Of a stretch of DNA of 8,133 bases, positions 1-5,191 are shown piece by piece. The stretch lies in contig JANXSA010000305.1 of assembly GCA_025352915.1 (NCBI GenBank), positions 1 through 8,133 on the forward strand. The letters run 5' to 3'. A model generated the notes under the pieces. It saw only the letters and a program-made list of their open reading frames with translations. It ran no database searches and was not told the origin of the DNA. The stretch comes from Rhodospirillales bacterium. GTDB lineage: Bacteria > Pseudomonadota > Alphaproteobacteria > Acetobacterales > Acetobacteraceae. The first letter of the stretch is position 1; every line of letters begins with the position of its first letter. The translations under genes and the position numbers were made by a program.

Positions 1-237
1 CGCTTCATCGCCGACCGCCGCCTGACCCAGCTCGGCCTGGACGCCCTCTATCACGTCGAAGCCAACCCGCTGCCCTGGCTGGACGACATGCTGAACGCCC
101 CGGAACACGCCAACTTCTTCGAAAACCGCTCCACCGAGTACAGCAAGGCCTCCACCACCGGCACCTGGGAAGAAGCCTTCTCCGATCACGTCTTCGAGAC
201 ACCACAGCCAAATGGTGCGATTCTTCCCGCGGAGTGA
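1..237 (+). CDS. nrdB: Ribonucleoside-diphosphate reductase small subunit (class I, R2), C-terminal 78 residues
   Basis: The start lies outside the window; the frame is open from base 1 to a TGA at 235-237. The fragment begins RFIADRRLTQLGL and continues with NPLPWLDDML, NFFENRSTEYSKAS and GTWEEAF, which match the C-terminal part of class I R2 proteins. R2 carries the di-metal/radical cofactor that drives reduction of ribonucleotides to deoxyribonucleotides; its flexible C-terminal tail docks on the large subunit NrdA. The metal ligands lie upstream and cannot be checked. The Tyr in TEYSK may be the tail tyrosine of the radical-transfer path (inference by position). After WEEAF the protein runs on 18 residues (SDHVFETPQPNGAILPAE). 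The last dozen codons (aca, cca, aat, ggt, att, ctt among them) lack the near-universal G/C third base of the preceding 60. The tail may be a lineage-specific extension. The family call is fairly secure from the motif chain. Confidence 0.82.
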   Translation, partial: RFIADRRLTQLGLDALYHVEANPLPWLDDMLNAPEHANFFENRSTEYSKASTTGTWEEAFSDHVFETPQPNGAILPAE

Positions 238-300
238 TCCAAGTCACGCCGCATTGACGTCGCTCTCTCGTTTTTGTTCCACGCGGTATTTCAAATAGTT

Positions 301-332
301 GCCGGGCGGTTTACGAGACCAGACCGCCTGGC
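301..332 (+). promoter_or_regulatory. Stem-loop directly upstream of the SCO1 ribosome binding site
   Basis: Bases 301-310 (GCCGGGCGGT) pair with 323-332 (ACCGCCTGGC) through ten pairs, one of them G-U. Two further weak pairs leave a loop of about 8 bases. The hairpin ends exactly where the SD-like AAGGGAG (333-339) begins, and there is no T tract, so a terminator for nrdB is less likely than a 5'-UTR structure or a DNA operator. No function is known; the call rests on pairing only. Confidence 0.45.
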
Positions 333-343
333 AAGGGAGCCCG

Positions 344-970
344 ATGCTTAAGACCATCCGTATCGCCGCCTATGCCCTGATCGCCCTCCTCGCCGCCGGC
401 TGGGGCGCGCTCTGGCTCACCGGCGGCGACGTCACCAAGCTCAGCCTCGACAACATCGGCATCTCGATCCCCGGCGGTGTCACCGTCGGCGGCCCCTTCG
501 CCCTGACCGATACCACCGGTGCCGCAGTGACCGACGCCAGCTACCGCGGCCGCTGGATGCTGATCTACTTCGGCTTCACCTTCTGCCCCGATGTCTGCCC
601 GACCGAACTGCAAACCATCACCGCCGCGCTGGACCGCCTCGGCCCGGCCGGCAGCCCGATCGTGCCGATCTTCATCACTGTCGACCCCGAACGCGACACC
701 ACCGCCATCCTGGCCGAATACGTCAAGCTGTTCGACGACCGCCTGGTCGGCCTCACCGGCACCAAGGACCAGGTCGCCGCCGCCGCCAAGGCGTTCCGCG
801 TCTACTACGCCAAGGTGACCCCGAAGGATGCCTCCAGCTACCTGATGGACCACTCGTCCTTCATCTACCTGATCGGCCCCGACGGCAGCTTCCGCGCGCT
901 GTACCGCCGCGGCATCAGTGCCCAGGAACTTGCCGACGCCTTAAAAGCCCGACTTTCGACCCGCACTTAA
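344..970 (+). CDS. SCO1/SenC family copper chaperone, membrane anchored
   Basis: A 208-residue protein of the SCO1/SenC/PrrC family, which delivers copper to, or reduces the cysteines of, the CuA site of cytochrome c oxidase on the periplasmic face of the inner membrane. Residues 1-5 are basic (MLKTIR) and about 7-26 form one hydrophobic segment, giving an N-terminal anchor with the rest outside. The thioredoxin-like domain carries the copper-binding C81 and C85 in FTFCPDVCPT and the third ligand H170 in MDHSSFIYL, so all expected ligands are present. The strand motif IFITVDPERDT (110-120) is typical. ATG 344 is preferred because AAGGGAG (333-339) sits 4 bases upstream and the anchor then begins normally; an in-frame TTG at 299 would add 15 charged residues. 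It lies 106 bp after nrdB and 54 bp before the 97-residue gene. It could alternatively act in redox signalling, as some SenC proteins do; the family call is secure. Confidence 0.93.
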   Translation: MLKTIRIAAYALIALLAAGWGALWLTGGDVTKLSLDNIGISIPGGVTVGGPFALTDTTGAAVTDASYRGRWMLIYFGFTFCPDVCPTELQTITAALDRLGPAGSPIVPIFITVDPERDTTAILAEYVKLFDDRLVGLTGTKDQVAAAAKAFRVYYAKVTPKDASSYLMDHSSFIYLIGPDGSFRALYRRGISAQELADALKARLSTRT

Positions 971-1006
971 GACGAACGGTACTTGAGACGAACCTGTAAG
1001 GGTTCG
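965..1006 (+). repeat. 16-bp tandem direct repeat plus short hairpin after SCO1
   Basis: ACTTAAGACGAAC (965-977) recurs as ACTTGAGACGAAC (981-993), 13 bases with one mismatch and a 16-base period. The first copy contains the SCO1 stop codon TAA (968-970). The second copy runs into a 6-bp hairpin, CGAACC (989-994) with GGTTCG (1001-1006). No T tract follows, so terminator activity is doubtful. It may be a short tandem duplication or a paired binding site. Confidence 0.5.
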
Positions 1007-1024
1007 ACCATAAGGTGACCCATC

Positions 1025-1318
1025 ATGAGCCAAACCACTGACCAGCAGGAGGATCGGCCCCAGGATGCGGCATCACGCGACCCCGCGACCGCGCCGCGCT
1101 ACAGCCGCCGCCTGTCCGACAAGATCCTGATCGCCTTCCACCACGCCTGCGACCAGGCCGACTACGAAGTGGCCGAGCAGTTGCTGCACGTGCTCGAAAT
1201 GATGATCCGCCGCCGCGTCCTCAGCCCCGATCTCAACCGCCGCCGCAGCATGGACAGCCTGGTTGCCGCCCACGAACGCCTCTGGTTCCTCCGCCACCCC
1301 CAGGAAGCCCAAACCTAG
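1025..1318 (+). CDS. Conserved hypothetical protein, 97 residues, Rhodospirillales/Acetobacteraceae type
   Basis: A 97-residue soluble protein with no signal peptide or membrane segment. Residues 1-24 are polar and low in complexity (MSQTTDQQEDRPQD...), probably disordered. From YSRRLSDKILIAFHHACDQ (26-44) the sequence looks helical, with EVAEQLLHVLEMMIRRR (48-64) as a likely amphipathic helix and SLVAAHERLWFLRHP (78-92) as another. The leucine/alanine-spaced helices resemble a short helical-repeat fold, but I recognise no catalytic motif. I recall similar short proteins in Acetobacteraceae annotated only as hypothetical; this is memory, not a search. ATG 1025 is supported by AAGGTG (1012-1017) with 7-base spacing. 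Codon use matches its neighbours, so it looks like a genuine gene. Its TAG stop overlaps the stop of the opposing methyltransferase gene. Function unknown. Confidence 0.8.
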   Translation: MSQTTDQQEDRPQDAASRDPATAPRYSRRLSDKILIAFHHACDQADYEVAEQLLHVLEMMIRRRVLSPDLNRRRSMDSLVAAHERLWFLRHPQEAQT

Positions 1319-2049
1319 CCCAGCGTCAACGAGCCGCCATCCCGCAGGATGGCGTCAGCCTCGTGCGTGAACGCGCCGGACGCCTGATGCAGCACCAGCC
1401 CGGGCAGCAACGTCGTCGCCCCCCGCCCGCCGCGGATCGCCTGCAGCAAAACCAGCCGGGCAGGGCGCCCAGGCTTCGGCCAGAACGGAAAAATCGTCAG
1501 GCTGCCGCAGCCGGCCGCCGTCATCGCCGCCAGCCCGCCGGCAAGGTGGTCGGCGCCCAGAATGAACGTCAACGTGCCCCGCGGCTTCAGCGCCCGTGCC
1601 AGCGACTCCGCCCAGGCCGCGAACAACCCCGGTATCGCCCGCCGGGCCGCATCACGTTGCCGATCGGCCGAAGCCGTTGCCGCAGGATCGTGCCATGGCG
1701 GGTTGGCAAAGGCGTGGTCATACGGCGCCTCGGCCGCCCATCCGGTCAAATCCACTGTCGTTGCGGCAACCGCAGGAAAATCATTGGCGCGGAAATTGTG
1801 CCGTGCGATCCTCGCCAACTCGGGATCGCGCTCCAACCCCAATCCGCCAACCCCCGCCACCCGGGCGGCCAGGCACAACAGCGCGCTGCCCACCCCGGTG
1901 CCGCCCTCCAGCACCAGTTGCCCCGGCCGGGCCGGAATCGCCGCGGCCAGCAGCACAGGTTCCAGCGCGGTGCGATGCCCGTCGCGTGGCTGCCAATGCC
2001 GTACCCGCCCGCCGAGCAGGCTGCCCTCGGTGGTCGCCGCCTCATTCAC
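1315..2049 (-). CDS. TrmN6-like class I SAM-dependent N6-adenine methyltransferase
   Basis: A 244-residue Rossmann-fold methyltransferase resembling the COG4123/TrmN6 group (tRNA1-Val adenine-37 N6 methylation in E. coli). The N-terminus has LLGGRVRHWQPRDGHRTALE (11-30), like the family's GGR...QP..GYR...D start. The SAM loop is LVLEGGTGVG (45-54), with Glu where many relatives have Asp and Gly-Gly where they have Leu-Gly. The acidic residue that usually holds the SAM ribose is E73 in GLERDP. Motif IV is NPPW (116-119), diagnostic of N6-adenine or glutamine-amide methyltransferases. The C-terminal GLVLHQASGAFTHEADAILR region is also typical. The start is GTG (2049-2047), whose last two bases form the TGA stop of the upstream DUF2007 gene (overlap 2046-2049); a GAGG (2060-2063) lies about 10 bases upstream. 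This suggests translational coupling. The exact RNA or protein substrate is not proven. Confidence 0.85.
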   Translation of the reverse strand: MNEAATTEGSLLGGRVRHWQPRDGHRTALEPVLLAAAIPARPGQLVLEGGTGVGSALLCLAARVAGVGGLGLERDPELARIARHNFRANDFPAVAATTVDLTGWAAEAPYDHAFANPPWHDPAATASADRQRDAARRAIPGLFAAWAESLARALKPRGTLTFILGADHLAGGLAAMTAAGCGSLTIFPFWPKPGRPARLVLLQAIRGGRGATTLLPGLVLHQASGAFTHEADAILRDGGSLTLG

Positions 2050-2252
2050 GCCTCGCCAGCCTCGGCCAGGATCAGCCGTGCCTCGGCGGCGTCGTCGTCG
2101 GCCACCACCAGGCGGCGCGGAATGGCGCCGATGCTGCCCTCCACGCCGCTGGTGAATTCGTCGAACACCAGGCACTCGATGCCGGCATCGCGCAACAGGA
2201 CGCGCAGGAAACTGATCCGCACGGGGTCGTTGGTCAGCAGGACGGTTTGCAT
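2046..2252 (-). CDS. DUF2007 domain protein (putative signal-transducing protein)
   Basis: A 68-residue protein made almost entirely of one DUF2007-type domain. Motifs are LLTNDPVRISFLRVLLRDAGIE (5-26), with the family's TNDPV..SF...LL.DAGI pattern, then VEGSIGAIPRRLVVADDD (37-54) and a C-terminal helix. The fold is ACT/ferredoxin-like in known examples; a biochemical role is not established. ATG 2252 has GGGAAG (2267-2262 on the minus strand) 9 bases upstream. It is the first gene of a two-gene minus-strand unit with the TrmN6-like methyltransferase, joined by a 4-base overlap, and is divergent from the polyprenyl synthase. I recall this trio being conserved in alphaproteobacteria, which fits a shared housekeeping context but does not show function. 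Confidence 0.87.
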   Translation of the reverse strand: MQTVLLTNDPVRISFLRVLLRDAGIECLVFDEFTSGVEGSIGAIPRRLVVADDDAAEARLILAEAGEA

Positions 2253-2282
2253 GGCGTTGGACTTCCCGATGGCGTGGTTGTC

Positions 2283-2312
2283 TTGACCCTGCTTCCGGGC
2301 CGCCGATATGGT
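2283..2312 (+). promoter_or_regulatory. Candidate sigma-70-type promoter for the polyprenyl synthase
   Basis: TTGACC (2283-2288) matches the -35 box at five of six positions. An 18-base spacer separates it from TATGGT (2307-2312), a four-of-six -10 box. Transcription would start near 2319, next to the 8-bp palindrome GCCTAGGC (2322-2329). This leaves about 60 bases of leader before the chosen TTG start. It is the best match in the divergent intergenic region; I found no equally good promoter on the minus strand. Confidence 0.4.
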
Positions 2313-2367
2313 GGCTCAACCGCCTAGGCATGTCATTTGATACACGATCGCCTGCTGCAACCCGTTC

Positions 2368-2374
2368 GGGAGAG
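2368..2374 (+). promoter_or_regulatory. Ribosome binding site that decides a TTG start
   Basis: GGGAGAG lies with its GGAG (2369-2372) 6 bases before TTG 2379. The competing in-frame starts, TTG 2337 and GTG 2403, have at best an AGG at 2326-2328 and nothing clear, respectively. The site therefore favours a 343-residue product beginning MGVAAILPVTKP. Confidence 0.5.
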
Positions 2375-2378
2375 CCCT

Positions 2379-3410
2379 TTGGGCGTAGCCGCCATTCTGC
2401 CAGTGACCAAGCCAACGCCGGACGTTGAACGCCTGGACGCGCTCACCACTCTGGCAGGCATGTTGCACGACGACCTCGCGGCAACCAACCGCGCGATCGT
2501 GGCGCGGATGGACAGCCCGGTGGCGCTGATCCCGCAACTGGCCGCCCACATCGTCGCCGCCGGCGGCAAGCGGCTGCGCCCGCTGCTGACCCTCGCCGCC
2601 GCCCGGCTGTGCGGCTATGGCGGCACCCGCCACGTCAACCTCGCCGCCTGCGTAGAGTTCATCCACACCGCCACCCTGCTGCATGACGACGTGGTCGATG
2701 AAAGCCTGTTGCGCCGCGGGCTGGCCAGCGCCAACGCGGTGTTCGGCAACAAGGCCTCGGTGCTGGTGGGCGATTTCCTGTTCGCCCGTGCCTTTCAGCT
2801 GATGGTCGAGGACGGCTCGCTGCGGGTGCTGGACATCCTGTCGCGCGCGGCCGCGACAATCGCCGAGGGCGAGGTGCTGCAACTGGTGATCCAGAACGAC
2901 CTGGACATCCGCGAGGCGCAGTATCTCGACGTGATCAAGGGCAAGACCGCCGCCCTGTTCGTCGCCGCCTGCCAGGTGGGGGCAGTAGTGGCCGAGCGGC
3001 CGGAGGTCGAGGAGCGCGGCCTGGCCGAATACGGCATGAATCTCGGCATCGCCTTCCAGCTTGTGGACGACGCGCTGGACTACGCCGCCGACCAGGCGAC
3101 CCTGGGCAAGACCGTCGGCGACGATTTCCGCGAGGGCAAGATCACCCTGCCGGTACTGCATGCCTTCCACGCCGGCGACGCGGGGGAACAGGCGTTCTGG
3201 CGCCGCACCGTCGGTGAACTGGACCAGTCCGACGCCGATCTGGGCCAGGCAATGACGCTGATGCAGCGCCACGGCGCGATCCCCGCCACCTTTGCCCGGG
3301 CGGCGGAATATGCCGGGCGGGCCAAGTGCGACCTGTCGGTCTTTCCGGCCTCGCCGATGCGCCAGCTTCTGATGGACGTGGCCGACTACACGGTCAGCCG
3401 CGTCAGATAG
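2379..3410 (+). CDS. ispB: Long-chain all-trans polyprenyl diphosphate synthase (octa- to decaprenyl), ubiquinone side chain
   Basis: A 343-residue prenyltransferase that condenses isopentenyl diphosphate onto farnesyl diphosphate to make the C40-C50 tail of ubiquinone, in the cytosol. Family signatures appear in order: GGKRLRP (62-68), the first Asp-rich motif LLHDDVVDE with D103, D104 and D107, FGNKASVLVGD (122-132), IKGKTA (186-191), FQLVDDALDY (227-235) with D230, D231 and D234 as the second Asp-rich motif, then GDDFREGKITLP (247-258). The residue five positions before the first Asp motif is A98, a small residue allowing a long chain; exact length cannot be read from sequence. E. coli IspB (323 residues) has the same EFIHTATLLHDDVVDES string. 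No ATG start is available; TTG 2379 is chosen from its SD, with TTG 2337 (14 residues longer) the main alternative. It is divergent from the DUF2007 gene and 86 bp before tRNA-Leu. Confidence 0.92.
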   Translation: MGVAAILPVTKPTPDVERLDALTTLAGMLHDDLAATNRAIVARMDSPVALIPQLAAHIVAAGGKRLRPLLTLAAARLCGYGGTRHVNLAACVEFIHTATLLHDDVVDESLLRRGLASANAVFGNKASVLVGDFLFARAFQLMVEDGSLRVLDILSRAAATIAEGEVLQLVIQNDLDIREAQYLDVIKGKTAALFVAACQVGAVVAERPEVEERGLAEYGMNLGIAFQLVDDALDYAADQATLGKTVGDDFREGKITLPVLHAFHAGDAGEQAFWRRTVGELDQSDADLGQAMTLMQRHGAIPATFARAAEYAGRAKCDLSVFPASPMRQLLMDVADYTVSRVR

Positions 3411-3432
3411 CGGGCGCTGTCACCGCTGCGAC

Positions 3433-3461
3433 TTGTGAGCGTGGCGCGGGTGCGCTAAAGC
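3433..3461 (+). promoter_or_regulatory. Candidate tRNA-Leu promoter
   Basis: TTGTGA (3433-3438), four of six bases of the -35 box, is followed after exactly 17 bases by TAAAGC (3456-3461), three of six of the -10 box. The next bases (CGCGCGC, 3462-3468) would make a GC-rich discriminator, as seen in stable-RNA promoters under stringent control. It overlaps the stem-loop at 3435-3472, so the two readings compete. Confidence 0.35.
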
Positions 3462-3472
3462 CGCGCGCTCAC
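3435..3472 (+). other. Strong stem-loop between polyprenyl synthase and tRNA-Leu
   Basis: GTGAGC (3435-3440) pairs with GCTCAC (3467-3472), and inside it GCGCGG (3444-3449) pairs with CCGCGC (3461-3466). That gives 12 Watson-Crick pairs with a 3-base bulge and an 11-base loop. It begins 24 bases after the polyprenyl synthase stop, so it could end that transcript. The downstream bases (ACGGTTGCAG) contain no T run, which argues against a classical intrinsic terminator. Confidence 0.45.
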
Positions 3473-3496
3473 GGTTGCAGTGGCCGGGGCGCGGCT

Positions 3497-3581
3497 GCGG
3501 GCGTGGTGAAACTGGTAGACACGCCAGATTTAGGTTCTGGTGGCGCAAGCCGTGGGGGTTCAAGTCCCTTCGCCCGCACCA
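3497..3581 (+). tRNA. tRNA-Leu (anticodon UAG, reads CUA/CUN), with encoded CCA
   Basis: A full class II cloverleaf can be drawn. The acceptor stem is GCGGGCG (3497-3503) with CGCCCGC (3571-3577), the discriminator A is 3578 and CCA is encoded at 3579-3581. The anticodon stem is CCAGA (3524-3528) with TCTGG (3536-3540), and its 7-base loop places TAG at 3531-3533. The long variable arm has a GGC/GCC stem (3542-3544 with 3549-3551) and a GCAA loop, as expected for leucine. The T arm is GGGGG with CCCTT (two G-U pairs) around TTCAAGT (3559-3565). The D arm contains GGTAGACACG. Discriminator A and the long variable arm support leucine identity. It lies 67 bp upstream of tig on the same strand. 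Confidence 0.97.
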
Positions 3582-3648
3582 CGCCGCGGCTAAGTTGGCA
3601 ATGAGGATCGCCGCGCAAGCGGTTGGATGGACGAGGATTTCCCGACAG

Positions 3649-4971
3649 ATGCAGGTCACCGAAACGCTTTCCGACGGGCTCAAGCGCGGCTACACGATCG
3701 TTGTGCCGGCGGCCGACATCGAGGGTAAACGCACCACGCGGCTGACCGAACTGGCCAAGACGGTGAAGCTGGCCGGCTTCCGTCCGGGCAAGGTGCCGAT
3801 GGGCGTGGTGCGCAGCCGCTTCGGCAGTGCCGTGATGTCCGAGGTGCTGGAGGAGAGCGTCAACGACGCGACTCGCAAGGTGCTGAGCGACCGCGGCCTG
3901 CGCTCGGCGACCCAGCCGAAGGTTGAGGTGGTGACGCTGGACGAGGCCCAGGACCTTGAGTTCAAGGTCGAGCTGGAGCTGATGCCGGACATCGCCATGC
4001 CGGATTTCAGCACCATCGAGCTGGTCCGCTTCAAGGCGACGCCGAGCGACGAGGCTGTCACCAAGGCGCTGGACGAGATGGCGGCGCGCGCCAAGGAAAT
4101 GGTGGATGTGCCCGAGGTGCGTCCGGCCGCCACCGGCGAGGTGCTGGTTTGCGACTTCCTGGGCAAGCTGGACGGCGAGCCGTTCCCCGGCGGGGCGGCG
4201 AGCGACATGGATATCGAGGTCGGCGGCAGCGGGTTCATCCCCGGCTTCACCGAGCAGCTGGCGGGCATGAGCCCCGGCGAGGCCAAGACCATCAGCGTGA
4301 CCTTCCCGGCCGAGTATGGTGCCGCCGAGCTTGCTGGCAAGGACGCCACCTTCGACATCACCGCCAAGGCACTGAAGCGCCCGGTGCTGCCGGCGGTGGA
4401 TGACGAGCTGGCCAAGAAGTTCGGCTTCGAGGCGCTGGACGAGATGAAGGACCTGATCCGCGGCCAGATCCAGCGTGAATACGACCAGGTCTCGCGCATG
4501 CGGATCAAGCGTCTGTTGCTCGACGCGCTCGCCGCCCGCGCCGACTTCCCGATCCCCGAGAGCATGGCCACCGGCGAGTTCGACGCGATCTGGCAGCGCC
4601 TGGAACAGGACCGCAAGAACGGTCAGATCGACGAGGACGACAAGGCCAAGGACGACGAGACCCTGAAGGCCGAGTACAAGGCGATCGCCGACCGGCGCGT
4701 GCGCCTGGGCCTGTTGCTGGCCGAAATCGGCCGGGCCAAGGAGATCATCGTGAGCCCCGACGAGATGATGCGGGCGATGCGCACCGAGGCCGGCCGCTAT
4801 CCCGGGCAGGAGCAGCAGATTATGGACCTGTTCCGCAAGAACCCGAACGTGGCCGAGACGCTGCGCGGGCCGATCTTCGAGGAGAAGGTGGTCGATTTCA
4901 TCCTGGAACTGGCGAAAGTCACCACGACCGACGTCACGCCCGAGGAGCTTGCGCGCGAGCCGGAAGCCTGA
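3649..4971 (+). CDS. tig: Trigger factor, ribosome-associated chaperone and peptidyl-prolyl isomerase
   Basis: A 440-residue protein, close to the usual 430-450. Trigger factor binds ribosomal protein L23 at the exit tunnel and shields and folds nascent chains. The N-terminal ribosome-binding domain spans about 1-150 with the signature GFRPGKVP (43-50). An FKBP-type isomerase domain follows at about 163-243 (GEVLVCDFLGKLDGEPF, then GSGFIPGFTEQLAGM and DATFDITAKALK). The helical C-terminal chaperone arms run from about 250 to 440. ATG 3649 gives the family's usual start MQVTETLSDGLKRGY, with GAGGA (3633-3637) upstream. An in-frame ATG at 3601 would add 16 residues and has no clear SD; frames further upstream pass through the tRNA. 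It is the first gene of the tig-clpP-clpX-lon block. Codons here favour G-ending forms (GTG, CTG, GAG, AAG), unlike the C-ending forms in the SCO1 gene. A 106-bp palindrome follows 7 bp after the stop. Confidence 0.97.
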   Translation: MQVTETLSDGLKRGYTIVVPAADIEGKRTTRLTELAKTVKLAGFRPGKVPMGVVRSRFGSAVMSEVLEESVNDATRKVLSDRGLRSATQPKVEVVTLDEAQDLEFKVELELMPDIAMPDFSTIELVRFKATPSDEAVTKALDEMAARAKEMVDVPEVRPAATGEVLVCDFLGKLDGEPFPGGAASDMDIEVGGSGFIPGFTEQLAGMSPGEAKTISVTFPAEYGAAELAGKDATFDITAKALKRPVLPAVDDELAKKFGFEALDEMKDLIRGQIQREYDQVSRMRIKRLLLDALAARADFPIPESMATGEFDAIWQRLEQDRKNGQIDEDDKAKDDETLKAEYKAIADRRVRLGLLLAEIGRAKEIIVSPDEMMRAMRTEAGRYPGQEQQIMDLFRKNPNVAETLRGPIFEEKVVDFILELAKVTTTDVTPEELAREPEA

Positions 4972-4978
4972 AAAAGGC

Positions 4979-5084
4979 AAGGCTGGGCTCTGCCCAGACC
5001 CGCCAGGGGTCAAGCCCCTGGACCTTATAATTTAAGGGTCCAGGGGGCTTGGCCCCTTGGTGGGTCTGGGCGAAGCCCAGCCTT
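4979..5084. repeat. 106-bp nested inverted repeat between tig and clpP
   Basis: The two halves are nearly exact reverse complements and can form about 48 base pairs with a 5-base TAATT loop (5028-5032). I count one mismatch (4990/5073), three G-U pairs (4991/5072, 5002/5061, 5010/5052) and three single-base bulges (5057, one G in 5043-5047, 5036). Each arm also folds alone: CTGGGC/GCCCAG at 4983-4997 and 5066-5080, and CCAGGGG/CCCCTGG at 5003-5021 with a slightly bulged copy at 5040-5060. The element starts 7 bp after the tig stop, and the outer end continues into CTTTCTT (5082-5088), so it may act as a tig terminator or mRNA-stabilising structure. It carries no coding frame that I would support and no visible target-site duplication. 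It has the look of a dispersed palindromic element, to be tested by genome search. Confidence 0.85.
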
Positions 5085-5085
5085 T

Positions 5086-5115
5086 CTTGGCATGCCCGAT
5101 GTTCGTGCCTACTTA
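5086..5115 (+). promoter_or_regulatory. Candidate clpP promoter, possibly heat-shock (RpoH) type
   Basis: CTTGGCA (5086-5092) contains TTGGCA, five of six of the -35 box and also the CTTG core of RpoH promoters. CCTACTTA (5108-5115) lies at suitable distance (17 bases from TTGGCA to TACTTA) and loosely resembles alphaproteobacterial RpoH -10 elements. The -10 match is weak for sigma-70. A heat-shock promoter would suit clpP. The -35 box directly abuts the outer end of the large palindrome. Confidence 0.33.
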
Positions 5116-5191
5116 ACGGGCGGCCGGTATCGTGGTTGTGTCGGTGCAGCGCTCGGACGGGACGGGCGGAATTTACGAAGGGTTTGAGAAC

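Noticed and set aside
299..343. Upstream TTG start for the SCO1 gene
   Set aside because: It overlaps the leader hairpin, lacks an SD and would put a charged stretch before the membrane anchor; ATG 344 has a good SD.
2253..2378. Replication origin in the divergent gap, suggested by the skew change and a DnaA-box-like TGATACACG (2338-2346)
   Set aside because: Only one poor match to the DnaA box, no AT-rich unwinding region and no origin-linked genes nearby.
2050..2415. Upstream extension of the methyltransferase on the minus strand
   Set aside because: It overlaps the whole DUF2007 gene in another frame, is Arg/Pro-rich nonsense, and would cross the divergent promoter region.
3497..3581. 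tRNA-Leu as an integration site of a genomic island
   Set aside because: I saw no repeat of the tRNA 3' end downstream and no integrase; the flanking genes are core genes in normal order.
3475..3648. N-terminal extension of trigger factor
   Set aside because: The open frame runs through the tRNA-Leu gene; the family start MQVTET is at 3649.
3469..5013. Long antisense open frame opposite tig (also similar frames opposite the polyprenyl synthase, clpP and clpX genes)
   Set aside because: Antisense open frames are common in high-GC genes; the sequences are His/Gln/Leu-rich with no family motifs, and the sense genes are certain.
4972..5092. Target-site duplication around the palindrome, indicating recent insertion
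   Set aside because: The flanks (AAAAGGC on the left, TCTTGGC on the right) show no convincing direct repeat.
5132..5191. GTG start for clpP 20 codons upstream
   Set aside because: No SD is visible, and the extra residues do not resemble ClpP N-termini; ATG 5192 has GAAGGG upstream.
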